Made by a program: the position numbers and the translations under genes. The notes beneath the pieces were generated by a model that worked only from the letters and a program-made list of their open reading frames with translations, did not search any database and was not told the origin of the DNA. From Candidatus Gastranaerophilales bacterium (GTDB lineage: Bacteria > Cyanobacteriota > Vampirovibrionia > Gastranaerophilales > Gastranaerophilaceae): a stretch of DNA of 64,000 nt. The stretch is from positions 62,001-126,000 of the forward strand of contig CALURI010000003.1 in NCBI GenBank assembly GCA_944323135.1, given 5' to 3'. Positions 34,679-43,283 of the stretch are shown here, in pieces (position 1 is the stretch's first letter; every line of letters starts with the position of its first letter).

Positions 34679-35497
34679 ATGAAAAAGTATTTGTTATTGG
34701 TTTTAATTTTAGGTTGTGTGTATCTTCCGGTCAGAGCTGATGAGGTTTCGCTTGACAATGTTGAAACGCAAAAAATTCAATTGCCGAAAACAAATATTAA
34801 TACTAAACAGTCTCTTGTCGTTAATGATGAACAAATTTTGCAAGAATTGATTAAGATGCAAAAAGACAAAGATGTTGAGGATATTGAAAATCTCTGGAAA
34901 GGCACTGTTGAAAATAATCAGGTTATCGGGTTTGCGTTGAAAAAGCTTGCAACTCCGGAAAGTCAAAGACGAATTCATTCTTCTCTTATGGCGAAAACTT
35001 TATCTGCCGTTGTAGCCGGTGCTTCACTTGCGCCGTCATTGGTCGGGGCTGATTATATGGTTCAGTCTTCTGCATTTGCTGCAGGCAGGCTTGCTCAGAA
35101 CTTGATTAACCGAAAAAATATTCCGACAGAAATCCCTTTAACAGATACTGAATTGATTGAACTTGCAGGATTAGTTGAAAATTTGCAGGATAAAATTATT
35201 AATGCTTATTATAACTATAAAAGTTCTCTTTCTCAGTTGAAAGAGACAAGACAACGTTTGCTTTTATATAATAAAAATTATGCAAAAGCTCTTGATGAAG
35301 AAGATTTACTTGAAATTTCAATATCATCTTCTCTTTACGATAATATGCGCGTTGAAGAATTTTATTATATGGAGTGTGCTAAAAAATACCATTTGGAGCT
35401 TCAAAGGCTTGCAGGCAAAAAGGTTGTTGATAAATTGAATTTATATCAATTTAATTATAATTCAACGCTTGTTGGAGAAAAGGCGGTGAAAAAATGA
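34679..35497 (+). CDS. Exported helical protein, paralogue 1 (TolC-like C-terminal half)
   Basis: A 272-residue protein with a signal peptide (MKKYLLLVLILG, cleavage near VRA). After a polar linker comes a conserved block (DIENLWKGT...IGFALKKLATP, about residues 60-90), a small-residue hydrophobic stretch (about residues 103-135) and a long alpha-helical region with LVENLQDKIINAYYNY (about residue 165 onward). The helical part resembles TolC-like outer-membrane efflux helices, and the length would suit only a partial barrel. The next gene is a clear paralogue. The ATG at 34679 is used; a TTG at 34643 overlaps the promoter. Confidence 0.8.
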   Translation: MKKYLLLVLILGCVYLPVRADEVSLDNVETQKIQLPKTNINTKQSLVVNDEQILQELIKMQKDKDVEDIENLWKGTVENNQVIGFALKKLATPESQRRIHSSLMAKTLSAVVAGASLAPSLVGADYMVQSSAFAAGRLAQNLINRKNIPTEIPLTDTELIELAGLVENLQDKIINAYYNYKSSLSQLKETRQRLLLYNKNYAKALDEEDLLEISISSSLYDNMRVEEFYYMECAKKYHLELQRLAGKKVVDKLNLYQFNYNSTLVGEKAVKK

Positions 35498-36387
35498 AGA
35501 AATTTTTGATACTTGCTTTAGTCCTTAATTTATCATTGCCTTGTTTTTCAATAACATTTGAAGATTTAAAAACTCCAAAACCTCCGGCATACAGGACAGG
35601 GCTTTCAGATACTCCGGAAAAAGAATATACAGAAGCAAAAGCTGTTGAAGAAGATAAGGTTCATCAAACTTATGTAAAAAAAGATGCTGAACAATTCGAT
35701 TCTAAAGATTTAACTTTTGCGGATTTAAGCATTAAACAGATATCCAAAGAAGTTGCAGCAGATTTAGAACTTGATCAGGAGGATATGATTGGAGATCTTA
35801 CTGTATTGTGGCAGGGGGCTGCAACACAAAGTGATACAATAAACTTTGCGCTGTACAAGCTTGCAAACCCTGATGAAGATAAACCTGACGAAAAATCAGT
35901 AAAAAAAGTTTTGACAACGATTGCAAGTATGTCAACACTTGTCGGTGCAGGTATGGGTAATCCTATTCTTGCAACAGGTTCAATTTTAGGCGGTAACGTG
36001 CTTGGTATAATGTCACAGGATACAAAAGCACTTAACTATAAATATACTAAAGTTACTGATGCTGATATGATTATTCTTGTTCGTAAAATTGAAGATTTGC
36101 AGCAAAAAACGGTAGATTTATATTACAATTACATGACTGCCAGAAAAAAATTAAAACTTATTGAAGATATTGCTGAAACCAGAAAGAAAAATTACGAACT
36201 TGCGCAGGATTTGTCACGTGAAGTAATTTTGATAACTGATGCTTATTACAGAACTTCTTTGGATAATCTTATGAAAGCCAAGTCTGATTATTACGCAAAG
36301 CGTGCAGCGCTTGAACAATTTGTAGGCAGTGATGTTTTCTCACAATTTGAGCAGGATTTAAAAAAGAGAGATGCAAAAGATAAATGA
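35494..36387 (+). CDS. Exported helical protein, paralogue 2 (TolC-like C-terminal half)
   Basis: A 297-residue paralogue of the preceding gene, overlapping it by 4 nt (ATGA). It has a signal peptide (MKKFLILALVLNLSLPCFS), a polar linker, then the shared block TVLWQGAATQSDTINFALYK (about residues 106-125), a Gly/Ala-rich hydrophobic stretch, and the helical segment with IEDLQQKTVDLYYNYM (about residues 196-211). Both probably form a coiled-coil envelope complex, which is inferred from tandem order and coupled translation. No named family is recognised with certainty. Confidence 0.8.
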   Translation: MKKFLILALVLNLSLPCFSITFEDLKTPKPPAYRTGLSDTPEKEYTEAKAVEEDKVHQTYVKKDAEQFDSKDLTFADLSIKQISKEVAADLELDQEDMIGDLTVLWQGAATQSDTINFALYKLANPDEDKPDEKSVKKVLTTIASMSTLVGAGMGNPILATGSILGGNVLGIMSQDTKALNYKYTKVTDADMIILVRKIEDLQQKTVDLYYNYMTARKKLKLIEDIAETRKKNYELAQDLSREVILITDAYYRTSLDNLMKAKSDYYAKRAALEQFVGSDVFSQFEQDLKKRDAKDK

Positions 36388-37043
36388 AATTTATTCCATA
36401 TGAAGTAAATACAGGTGCTCAAAATATGCAAATTGATAGTGATTTGCTTGAGAATGCGATAAAAACAAAGGAAAAGATCCCGATATTCAGACTTTATGGC
36501 TGGAGTCCTGCTTGCGTATCTCTGGGGCGTAATCAAAAAAGTGATTTTATTGATGAAAAGTTTTTAAGAGAAAATAATATTGATATTGTACGGCGTTTAA
36601 CAGGCGGGCGTGCTCTTTTGCATGACGATGAAATTACATATAGTTTTGTATGTCCCGTATCGTGTTTAGAAAATGGGGATAATGTAGTCAATTCATATAA
36701 GGAAATATCTGAAATTTTAATTAATGCATTTTGTAAAATAGGTATTAAACTTGATTTTGGCGGAGTTAAAAAAGCTCAAAAACATCCTGATTATTGTATG
36801 TTAGTTTCGACAGGAGCTGATTTGTGTTACAACAATAAAAAACTTATCGGTTCTGCACAATTCAGAAAAGAAAACTATATTCTGCAACATGGCTCTATAC
36901 TTTATGATTATGATGCAAATTTGCTTGAAAAAGTTTTCCGTGAAAAAGTTGATACATCTTCAATTACTTCTATAAAAGAAATTAATCCTTGTATAACAAA
37001 GGAAGATATTATCGAATTATTAAGTAATGTAAATTCCCTGTAA
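36384..37043 (+). CDS. lipM: Lipoate-protein ligase/octanoyltransferase (LipM-like)
   Basis: A 219-residue member of the biotin/lipoate ligase fold. RRLTGGRALLHDDEITYS (about residues 71-88) is the family substrate loop, and IGSAQFRK with LQHGSILYD matches the LipM group. A Cys at about residue 138 (PDYCMLV) is in the place of the LipM acyl-thioester cysteine, which argues for octanoyl transfer from ACP rather than ATP-dependent lipoate ligation. It would supply the substrate of LipA. It overlaps the exported paralogue gene by 4 nt, an unexpected operon partner. Confidence 0.82.
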   Translation: MKFIPYEVNTGAQNMQIDSDLLENAIKTKEKIPIFRLYGWSPACVSLGRNQKSDFIDEKFLRENNIDIVRRLTGGRALLHDDEITYSFVCPVSCLENGDNVVNSYKEISEILINAFCKIGIKLDFGGVKKAQKHPDYCMLVSTGADLCYNNKKLIGSAQFRKENYILQHGSILYDYDANLLEKVFREKVDTSSITSIKEINPCITKEDIIELLSNVNSL

Positions 37044-37162
37044 TCCTTTATTTATATATATTTCAGCCAATATTAACATAATTCTTTTATTAAAGAAGCA
37101 ATTTTTATAACGAAATTTTGTTTATATAAATACGGGGATTAAAAACTCAGGGGATTTAGGAA

Positions 37163-38659
37163 ATGTTAAATTTTGGATTTACAAATTTATTAAATAATCA
37201 GTGGCCAAACTTAGCCGCTTACCAATCTCTTGGCAACCGTTATTGGGTATCTGATTTCGGAGGAGAAGGTGCAGGCTCTCCTCAACATAATATTTATCCA
37301 AGCGGGTATTCTCCATTAGTTTATTCATTAGCTCAAGGAGTTAGTCAAGCAAATCATATCAGTCAATGGAATCCTATGTTAATTGGTATGGATTTGACTC
37401 AATCTTTTAATACTAATCCGATATTAAATATGCAGGGTAATATGGCAGCTTATAATTGGGGAGCTTCTATTGTAATGAATGCAAGACTTAACAGCCAAGT
37501 AAATAACCTTGCAGGACTTGAAGCACAACTTACTTCAATTTTAAAATCAGATAAACTTGATGAATCTCAAAAACAAAGATTACAAGATGTTCTTGATCAG
37601 GTAAAAGCAATGAAAGAAAAAGTTCAAAAAATGCTTGAAAAAGGACAGCTTTCAACAGAAGAAATTGAAGCAATTCAAGGTGAAATTACTGAATTAATCG
37701 AAAATGCTTCAAAAACAGCTCAAGAAGTTTTGGAAGAAGTAAAAGAAGCAGCTGCAGAAGATGCAACAGAAGGTACTGATGGTTCTGATGAAACAGATGC
37801 TGATACTGATACAGCAGATGAAACTGAAAATAACGAAGGTGCAGGGGATGCTTCTTCAGAAGTTGTAAAGAAACAAAAAGAAACAGAAAATGCAGCAGTT
37901 GATATCTGTCAAAATATTTACAGCGGTTCTGTAGGTTCAACATTTACAGATTATGACACAATCAAAAAAGGTATAAACAAGATTACAAAAGACAATGTAA
38001 CAACAGTTTTGAATATGTGGCAAGATCAATATCAACCGAATTCGGGTGATGCAAACTTAATAGAAACATTATTTGATGAAGAAAAATTCTGGAATCCATC
38101 ATTAAATAAACCTGCAAATGGCGGTAAAATAAGCAATCCTGAAAATAATATGGATATGATTTGGAATATTGTAGTAGCACTTGATGAACGTGCTAAGGAA
38201 TTGGGTATTAAAAATAAACTTGCAGGGTTATTTGCAATTTGTTACGATGAACTTGATGATACTTTTGTAGATCAAGATGCTATTATAAATTCAGTTCAAA
38301 AAATTAATGAAGCAGTTACAAAAGCAGAAGCTACTCAAACAAAGAAAGATTTGAAAGAAGAAAAAACAAATAAAGTAAAAGCTGATGCAGCTACTAAAAA
38401 AGCTGAAAAAGCTAAAGCTGAAGCTCAAAAAATTCAAGAGCAAAAAAATCAATTCAGAGATGATATGAGAGAAATTTTAGGTGATGACAAAGCTGAAATT
38501 TCTGGAAATGTAAAATATAAAGATGGAAAATTTGTTGTAAGAATTAACGGTAAAGATTATTACGGCAAAGATTATCTTGAATTAGCAAATGCTCTTGAAA
38601 AAGCAGGTTATGATCCTGTTCAATACCTTAAAGAAAAAGCATTAAACAAAGCTGCTTAA
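37163..38659 (+). CDS. Acidic coiled-coil protein of unknown function
   Basis: A 498-residue protein without signal peptide or membrane helices. The N-terminal 120 residues are rich in Asn, Gly and aromatic residues. A Glu/Lys heptad region follows (about residues 120-210), then a strongly acidic Asp/Glu/Thr stretch (about residues 195-245), a globular part with WNPSLNKPANGG, and an Ala/Lys/Glu coiled coil (about residues 390-440). It ends with a small domain containing the VRINGKDYYGKDYLELANALEKAGYDP motif region. No family is recognised. It is a single-gene unit with an upstream gap of 120 bp and a strong terminator after it. Confidence 0.8.
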   Translation: MLNFGFTNLLNNQWPNLAAYQSLGNRYWVSDFGGEGAGSPQHNIYPSGYSPLVYSLAQGVSQANHISQWNPMLIGMDLTQSFNTNPILNMQGNMAAYNWGASIVMNARLNSQVNNLAGLEAQLTSILKSDKLDESQKQRLQDVLDQVKAMKEKVQKMLEKGQLSTEEIEAIQGEITELIENASKTAQEVLEEVKEAAAEDATEGTDGSDETDADTDTADETENNEGAGDASSEVVKKQKETENAAVDICQNIYSGSVGSTFTDYDTIKKGINKITKDNVTTVLNMWQDQYQPNSGDANLIETLFDEEKFWNPSLNKPANGGKISNPENNMDMIWNIVVALDERAKELGIKNKLAGLFAICYDELDDTFVDQDAIINSVQKINEAVTKAEATQTKKDLKEEKTNKVKADAATKKAEKAKAEAQKIQEQKNQFRDDMREILGDDKAEISGNVKYKDGKFVVRINGKDYYGKDYLELANALEKAGYDPVQYLKEKALNKAA

Positions 38660-38737
38660 GAAAAGATTTATATTTAATGATTCCTCATATTTGGTAGAAA
38701 ATCGTAGAAAGAAAATTAGTAGGTTAAGTGTGAATTT

Positions 38738-38763
38738 GTCCCCTAAGAAGGGGACTTTTTTTT
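38738..38763 (+). terminator. Intrinsic terminator
   Basis: The perfect stem GTCCCCT/AGGGGAC with loop AAGA is followed by eight T, 78 nt after the coiled-coil gene stop. Confidence 0.92.
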
Positions 38764-38769
38764 AGATTG

Positions 38770-39426
38770 TTATTTTTCAAGATAAATTTTTGCGATTTCA
38801 ATATCGTTTTGGGTTGTTATTTTTATATTTTTATAGCTGCCGTTAATAATGTAGACAGTTTCCCCAAGATGTTCCAGCATTCCTGCATCATCTGTAAAAT
38901 TCTGACCGTAAAGTTTTTGGTGAGCTTCTTTTATTAGATTATATTCAAATGCTTGCGGGGTTTGTGTGTTATAGAGTTTTGCTCTGTCTATTGTTTTTAT
39001 TATTTTCCCGTCTGCAACTTCTTTTATTGTATCAATTGTTTTTGTTGCAACGGTTAAGGCTTTTTTTGTTATAACTTCTTCGATTGCTAAATTTATTAAG
39101 TCAGTTGTAATCATTGGTCTGGCACCATCATGTATTAGTACATAATCGCATAATGAAGCTTGAAGTCCATTAAAAACTGATGCTTGACGTGTTGCACCGC
39201 CTTCAATGATTTTTACGTTTGAACTGTTTTTGAACATGTCTTTTAATTCATCCATTATAGAAATATTTGCGCATATTATAATTTCATTAACTTCTGATTT
39301 TTCAAATGCTTCAACGGTATATTTTATAACTTCTTTATTATTAATCTTCTCCAAGAGTTTGTTTTTGTTCCCGAAACGCGATGATGCCCCGCCGGCAGGA
39401 ATTATTGCGTTTACTTTGAAATTCAT
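38770..39426 (-). CDS. ispD: 2-C-methyl-D-erythritol 4-phosphate cytidylyltransferase
   Basis: An MEP-pathway enzyme for isoprenoid precursor synthesis. It has the nucleotidyltransferase opening PAGGASSRFGNKNK (residues 10-23), then LIHDGARPM (about residues 112-120) and TPQAFEYNLI. The length of 218 aa is typical. It is last in the run ROK-GT9-(GGDEF)-thiL-ispD on the minus strand, 5 nt after thiL with an AAGGAG site. Confidence 0.93.
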   Translation of the reverse strand: MNFKVNAIIPAGGASSRFGNKNKLLEKINNKEVIKYTVEAFEKSEVNEIIICANISIMDELKDMFKNSSNVKIIEGGATRQASVFNGLQASLCDYVLIHDGARPMITTDLINLAIEEVITKKALTVATKTIDTIKEVADGKIIKTIDRAKLYNTQTPQAFEYNLIKEAHQKLYGQNFTDDAGMLEHLGETVYIINGSYKNIKITTQNDIEIAKIYLEK

Positions 39427-39431
39427 TTTTT

Positions 39432-40319
39432 TTACTCCTTAAAATGTTTGTATAATTTTTCGTCTATGTCAGTGTAAATTTTTCCGTCAATCATTAAACC
39501 TGTATTGCCGTTTTTTACCTCTCCTATTATCGTATAAGCATCAAGTTTTTTCAACAGAGAATCAGGGACTGCTGCTACAAGCTGATAATCCTCTCCTCCG
39601 TATAATACAGTTTCCATATCAACTTGCGGAGCATGCGGAATTTTTGAGGTATCAACTGTTATTGTTACTTTGCTTGCTTGTGCAATTTGAATAAGAGCAT
39701 CTGCAAGACCGTCTGAGGTATCCATCATTGCGTAATCTTCTGATGAATTTTCTGCTATCTGTCGGGAAAATTCTTTTTGAGCAACAGGCATGAGGTGTTG
39801 TTTTATAAAATATTCAGGTTCTGTTTTATTGTTTAATAAAAGATTTAGACCGTAAGCGCTTGAACCGTGTTCTCCGGATACGATTATCTTATAATTCTCT
39901 TTAGCATTTGAACGTGAAGATATTTTTCTGCCTTTATCAGTTCCTATTGCTGTTGCGGAAATATATATTTTGTCGCTTCCGGTTAAATCTCCTCCGACAA
40001 TTTGGATATCATCGGAGGCTTTTTTAGCTCCTTTATAAAATTCTTTTACAAAATTTTCATTAACAGAATTTGGCAACGATAAAGATATTGTCATATACAT
40101 AGGTTTTGCACCTGAAGCGCATACATCGCTGATATTTACCATTGCAGTTTTGTAGCCTAATTGAAATGGGGTGATAAAGTCTCTTTTAAAATGGATATCT
40201 TCAATCAAACTATCTTGAGTTATAACTATTCCCAAATCTTTGAGATAAGCACAATCATCTCCTATGTATCCGGATTTTAAAATTGATTTAATTGTTTGTA
40301 TAAGTGATTTTTCGTTCAT
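39432..40319 (-). CDS. thiL: Thiamine-monophosphate kinase
   Basis: It phosphorylates thiamine phosphate to the active diphosphate. Family motifs are GDDCA near residue 20, TQDSLIEDIHF, NISDVCASGAKPMYM, GGDLTGSDK and MDTSDGLADAL. The length of 295 aa from the ATG at 40319 is slightly short but complete. A longer frame up to 40373 lies inside the upstream gene. The ATG shares one base with the stop of the GGDEF gene (TAATG). Confidence 0.93.
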   Translation of the reverse strand: MNEKSLIQTIKSILKSGYIGDDCAYLKDLGIVITQDSLIEDIHFKRDFITPFQLGYKTAMVNISDVCASGAKPMYMTISLSLPNSVNENFVKEFYKGAKKASDDIQIVGGDLTGSDKIYISATAIGTDKGRKISSRSNAKENYKIIVSGEHGSSAYGLNLLLNNKTEPEYFIKQHLMPVAQKEFSRQIAENSSEDYAMMDTSDGLADALIQIAQASKVTITVDTSKIPHAPQVDMETVLYGGEDYQLVAAVPDSLLKKLDAYTIIGEVKNGNTGLMIDGKIYTDIDEKLYKHFKE

Positions 40320-42214
40320 TATATATCGTGATCTATAAGTGAGATAAATTCTTGTACCAAAGCTGAATTCCATTTTTTACCGGCATCTTTTTTAATAACT
40401 TCAATTGCTTGTTTAGGAGTTAATTCTGCTCTGTATGTTCTTGGTTCTGTGAGTGCAAAATAAGCATCAACAATAAGTATAATTTGTGATGTCATCGGGA
40501 TTGCTTCCCCTGAAATTTTTGACGGGTAACCGCTGCCATCCCAGTTTTCGTGGTGATGTTCTATTATTGGGATAATATCTTGGATATAGCTTATAGGTTG
40601 CAGGATTTCTCTTGCGGCTATAAGAGGGTGTTCTTTTATATGGTTGCGTTCTTCTTCTGTTAGTGGTGTTGTTTTTTGTAAAAGCTCTACCGGAAGCATT
40701 AAATTCCCGATATCATATAAAAGCATTGCAATTCTTAATTTATCAATATCATCTTTGGGTAAATCAAAACGTTTTGCAAGACTTACTGCGAGTAAAACTT
40801 TTGATTTCATAACTCCTGTATGGTGAAGAGGATTATAAGTTTGTGTCAACATATCAGCAACTGTGTATAGAGCTTCTTTATGGACTTCGCTTTTAGGTAT
40901 TTGAAGCTTCGCTTTAAGCTCTTTTGATAATTCATTGTCAAGCGGGATATTATGTTTTGATAAAATATCCATAAATGTATTAACTGCAATTTCTTGCCAG
41001 CTTGTTTCCGTAATCGGTTTTGCAAGTGTAACTTGATTTCTGCCGTTTCTTTTTGATTGATACATTGCTTGATCAGTTAAGTCTAAAATATCTTCAATAT
41101 TGTCAGAATGTTCAAGAAATGTTGCAACCCCAATACTTGCCGTTATATGACCTATTGTGTCAAGCTTTTGTTCTTCTAATGCTTTTCGAATTCTTTCTGC
41201 TGCTATCATTGCACCGTTTGAATCTACACCGGGAAGAATTACGTTAAATTCTTCTCCGCCCATTCTTGCCGCTGTGTCTATTGAACGAGCATTGCCTTTT
41301 AAAACTTCTGCAACTGTTTTTATTGCTAAATCCCCGTATGCGTGACCATATTTATCATTTATTTGTTTTAAATGATCAAGATCAAGACCTATTATACTAA
41401 AGGGTTGATGTTGACGAAGGGCACGTGTTACTTCTTTTTTTAGATATTCTTCAAAATATCTTCTGTTATAAAGACCTGTGAGGCTGTCTGTTACTGCTTG
41501 TGATTTTACTTCTTCGAACAAGTCGGCAATTGTTATTGCCATTTCAATTTGCTGTGCAAAGATTGTTAAAAATTCTGTTTCTCCTGTTGTAAGTTCTCGC
41601 CTTGAAGAAAATACATTAAACCATCCGTAATGAATGTTTCGTGAGTATAGAGGTACTGTTATTATTGCTTTGCTTGGACTGCCGTCAACTATTTCATCTA
41701 TTGTATCATCAGATACATCAGGTGCAACTGATTTAAGAGTCCCGCCGATATCAGGTGTGAGCATAATCTTTCTTTCGGCTGCGGCTTTTGCATATACACT
41801 GTCCTTATTATAAGAGAGTTTTCGCGCTTGGATAGGTGTTTTTATAAGTTTATCAACTCTTTTGATTGATGGGTCATTGGATTGTGCAAGAACAGTAAGG
41901 TAAATCCCTTTTTCATCTTCACATTTTTTTATTATGTTACAGTGAAGATAACCAAGTTCTCCCTGAATATTATTCACAATTGTTTCAAGAACACTTTGAA
42001 GCGGACGTGATGCATTCATCATATCCCAAATGTGTTGTAATGTCAGCATTCTTTTGTTTGCAATATTGAGTTCTCTTGTACGTTCTTCAATTTCTTTTTC
42101 AAGTTGAAGATTGCGTTCGTATATTTCAAGATAATCCTGTTTCCCGTTATAAACAGCATTTTCTACTTCAGAGACTTTTCTGTATATATCTTTTAAGTTA
42201 TCGAAAAAACTCAT
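40319..42214 (-). CDS. GAF-GGDEF diguanylate cyclase with degenerate HD-GYP domain
   Basis: A 631-residue cytoplasmic protein: coiled coil (about residues 10-60), GAF-like sensor (about residues 65-225), GGDEF domain with DSLTGLYNRRYFEEY and the active site RMGGEEF (about residues 315-321), then an HD-GYP domain (about residues 430-625). The inhibitory I-site RxxD (RSID) sits 5 residues before GGEEF, so it should make c-di-GMP under feedback control. The HD-GYP part keeps HHENWDGSGYP, but the HD pair reads YD (LLYDIGN) and the later Asp of the ADxxDALT segment is Phe, so phosphodiesterase activity is doubtful. The ATG at 42214 is chosen because the GTG at 42229 would place the TATAAT box inside the gene. 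Confidence 0.9.
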   Translation of the reverse strand: MSFFDNLKDIYRKVSEVENAVYNGKQDYLEIYERNLQLEKEIEERTRELNIANKRMLTLQHIWDMMNASRPLQSVLETIVNNIQGELGYLHCNIIKKCEDEKGIYLTVLAQSNDPSIKRVDKLIKTPIQARKLSYNKDSVYAKAAAERKIMLTPDIGGTLKSVAPDVSDDTIDEIVDGSPSKAIITVPLYSRNIHYGWFNVFSSRRELTTGETEFLTIFAQQIEMAITIADLFEEVKSQAVTDSLTGLYNRRYFEEYLKKEVTRALRQHQPFSIIGLDLDHLKQINDKYGHAYGDLAIKTVAEVLKGNARSIDTAARMGGEEFNVILPGVDSNGAMIAAERIRKALEEQKLDTIGHITASIGVATFLEHSDNIEDILDLTDQAMYQSKRNGRNQVTLAKPITETSWQEIAVNTFMDILSKHNIPLDNELSKELKAKLQIPKSEVHKEALYTVADMLTQTYNPLHHTGVMKSKVLLAVSLAKRFDLPKDDIDKLRIAMLLYDIGNLMLPVELLQKTTPLTEEERNHIKEHPLIAAREILQPISYIQDIIPIIEHHHENWDGSGYPSKISGEAIPMTSQIILIVDAYFALTEPRTYRAELTPKQAIEVIKKDAGKKWNSALVQEFISLIDHDI

Positions 42215-42220
42215 ATATTT

Positions 42221-42226
42221 ATTATA
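42221..42226 (-). promoter_or_regulatory. -10 box of the GGDEF gene (leaderless)
   Basis: A perfect TATAAT on the minus strand ends 6 nt before the ATG at 42214. It overlaps the stop codon region of the upstream glycosyltransferase gene. Confidence 0.6.
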
Positions 42227-43283
42227 CACTATGTTTCGAGTTTTGTAATATGTTGTTTACAATATTTATAATTTCTTCAGGTTTCGGATAATTTACGCAT
42301 TGTTCCGCATCAGCGCCTTTAAGCGGACACTTCCTTGTATGGCAAGGCTGGCATTTTAATTTTCCGTTTATTGCAAAATATTTTTTATCATCTCCGAAAG
42401 GACCGTATGATGTTGGCGGAGTGCAGCAAAATATTGAAATTACTGCTGGTATCTCTGTCGCTCTCGCAACGTGAGCGCTGCCTGAATCAGGAGCCATAAC
42501 AAGTGTTGCACGGGAGAATATCTCTATTAAGTCTTTAATTGTTGTTTGACCTGCAAGATTAATAAAATTATCTCCGCCTATGTACGTTATTAAATCATTA
42601 TCTGTTTTAGTCCCCGTAAAAACAAGAGAACATTTATCTTTTATTGCATCTACAACAGCTTTCCAATTATCTTTGTTCCAATGTTTAAGCTTCCAAGTTG
42701 TTGCAGGACAAATTACAACCATTGGTTTTGTTTTATCTAAATTTTTCAATAATATATTTACTTTAGCTTTGGTTTCTTCACTTGTTTGAGGCAGAGTGAA
42801 TTTTACTTTATCAGTTCCTTTTAATCCAAGATATTTCGCATATTGCATGTGTTGAAAAACAGCATGGGTTGTCCAATTAGGATTTGGAGCCGGAGAAATG
42901 CGTTCATTACCTCCAAGATATGAAAATTCCCTACCATATTTATAACAAATTTTTCTTTTTGCTCCGCATAACCTCATCCATAGCATACTTTTGAACATCA
43001 TTTGGGTATCAATTGCAATATCGAAATGTTCATCTCTTAAGCTTTTGAGTATTTTAAAAAATTCTATTGTGTTTTTGATTGAAAATCCGTCTTTTTTCCA
43101 TTTTTGTATAGGGATTAATACAGCTCGTTTTACTGCAGGATTATTTTTTACAATATCTATTCCTTTTTCGGAAACAAGCCAAGTAACTTCATATCCGTTA
43201 TCTTTCAGCACATTTGCAAGTGGAATGTTGAATATAACATCCCCAAGTGAAGATAATCTGATAAGCATTATTTTTTTTGTCAT
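42222..43283 (-). CDS. Family 9 glycosyltransferase (heptosyltransferase-like)
   Basis: A 353-residue GT-B enzyme of the ADP-heptose:LPS heptosyltransferase family. The opening MLIRLSSLGDVIFNIPLA (residues 6-23), the central VVICPATTWKLKHW and the C-terminal nucleotide-sugar loop VMAPDSGSAHVARA (about residues 257-270) are characteristic. A cysteine cluster near the C-terminus (CQPCHTRKCPLKG) is seen in several members. It implies lipopolysaccharide core or similar glycan assembly, so an outer membrane. It starts directly after the ROK kinase stop. Confidence 0.9.
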   Translation of the reverse strand: MTKKIMLIRLSSLGDVIFNIPLANVLKDNGYEVTWLVSEKGIDIVKNNPAVKRAVLIPIQKWKKDGFSIKNTIEFFKILKSLRDEHFDIAIDTQMMFKSMLWMRLCGAKRKICYKYGREFSYLGGNERISPAPNPNWTTHAVFQHMQYAKYLGLKGTDKVKFTLPQTSEETKAKVNILLKNLDKTKPMVVICPATTWKLKHWNKDNWKAVVDAIKDKCSLVFTGTKTDNDLITYIGGDNFINLAGQTTIKDLIEIFSRATLVMAPDSGSAHVARATEIPAVISIFCCTPPTSYGPFGDDKKYFAINGKLKCQPCHTRKCPLKGADAEQCVNYPKPEEIINIVNNILQNSKHSV

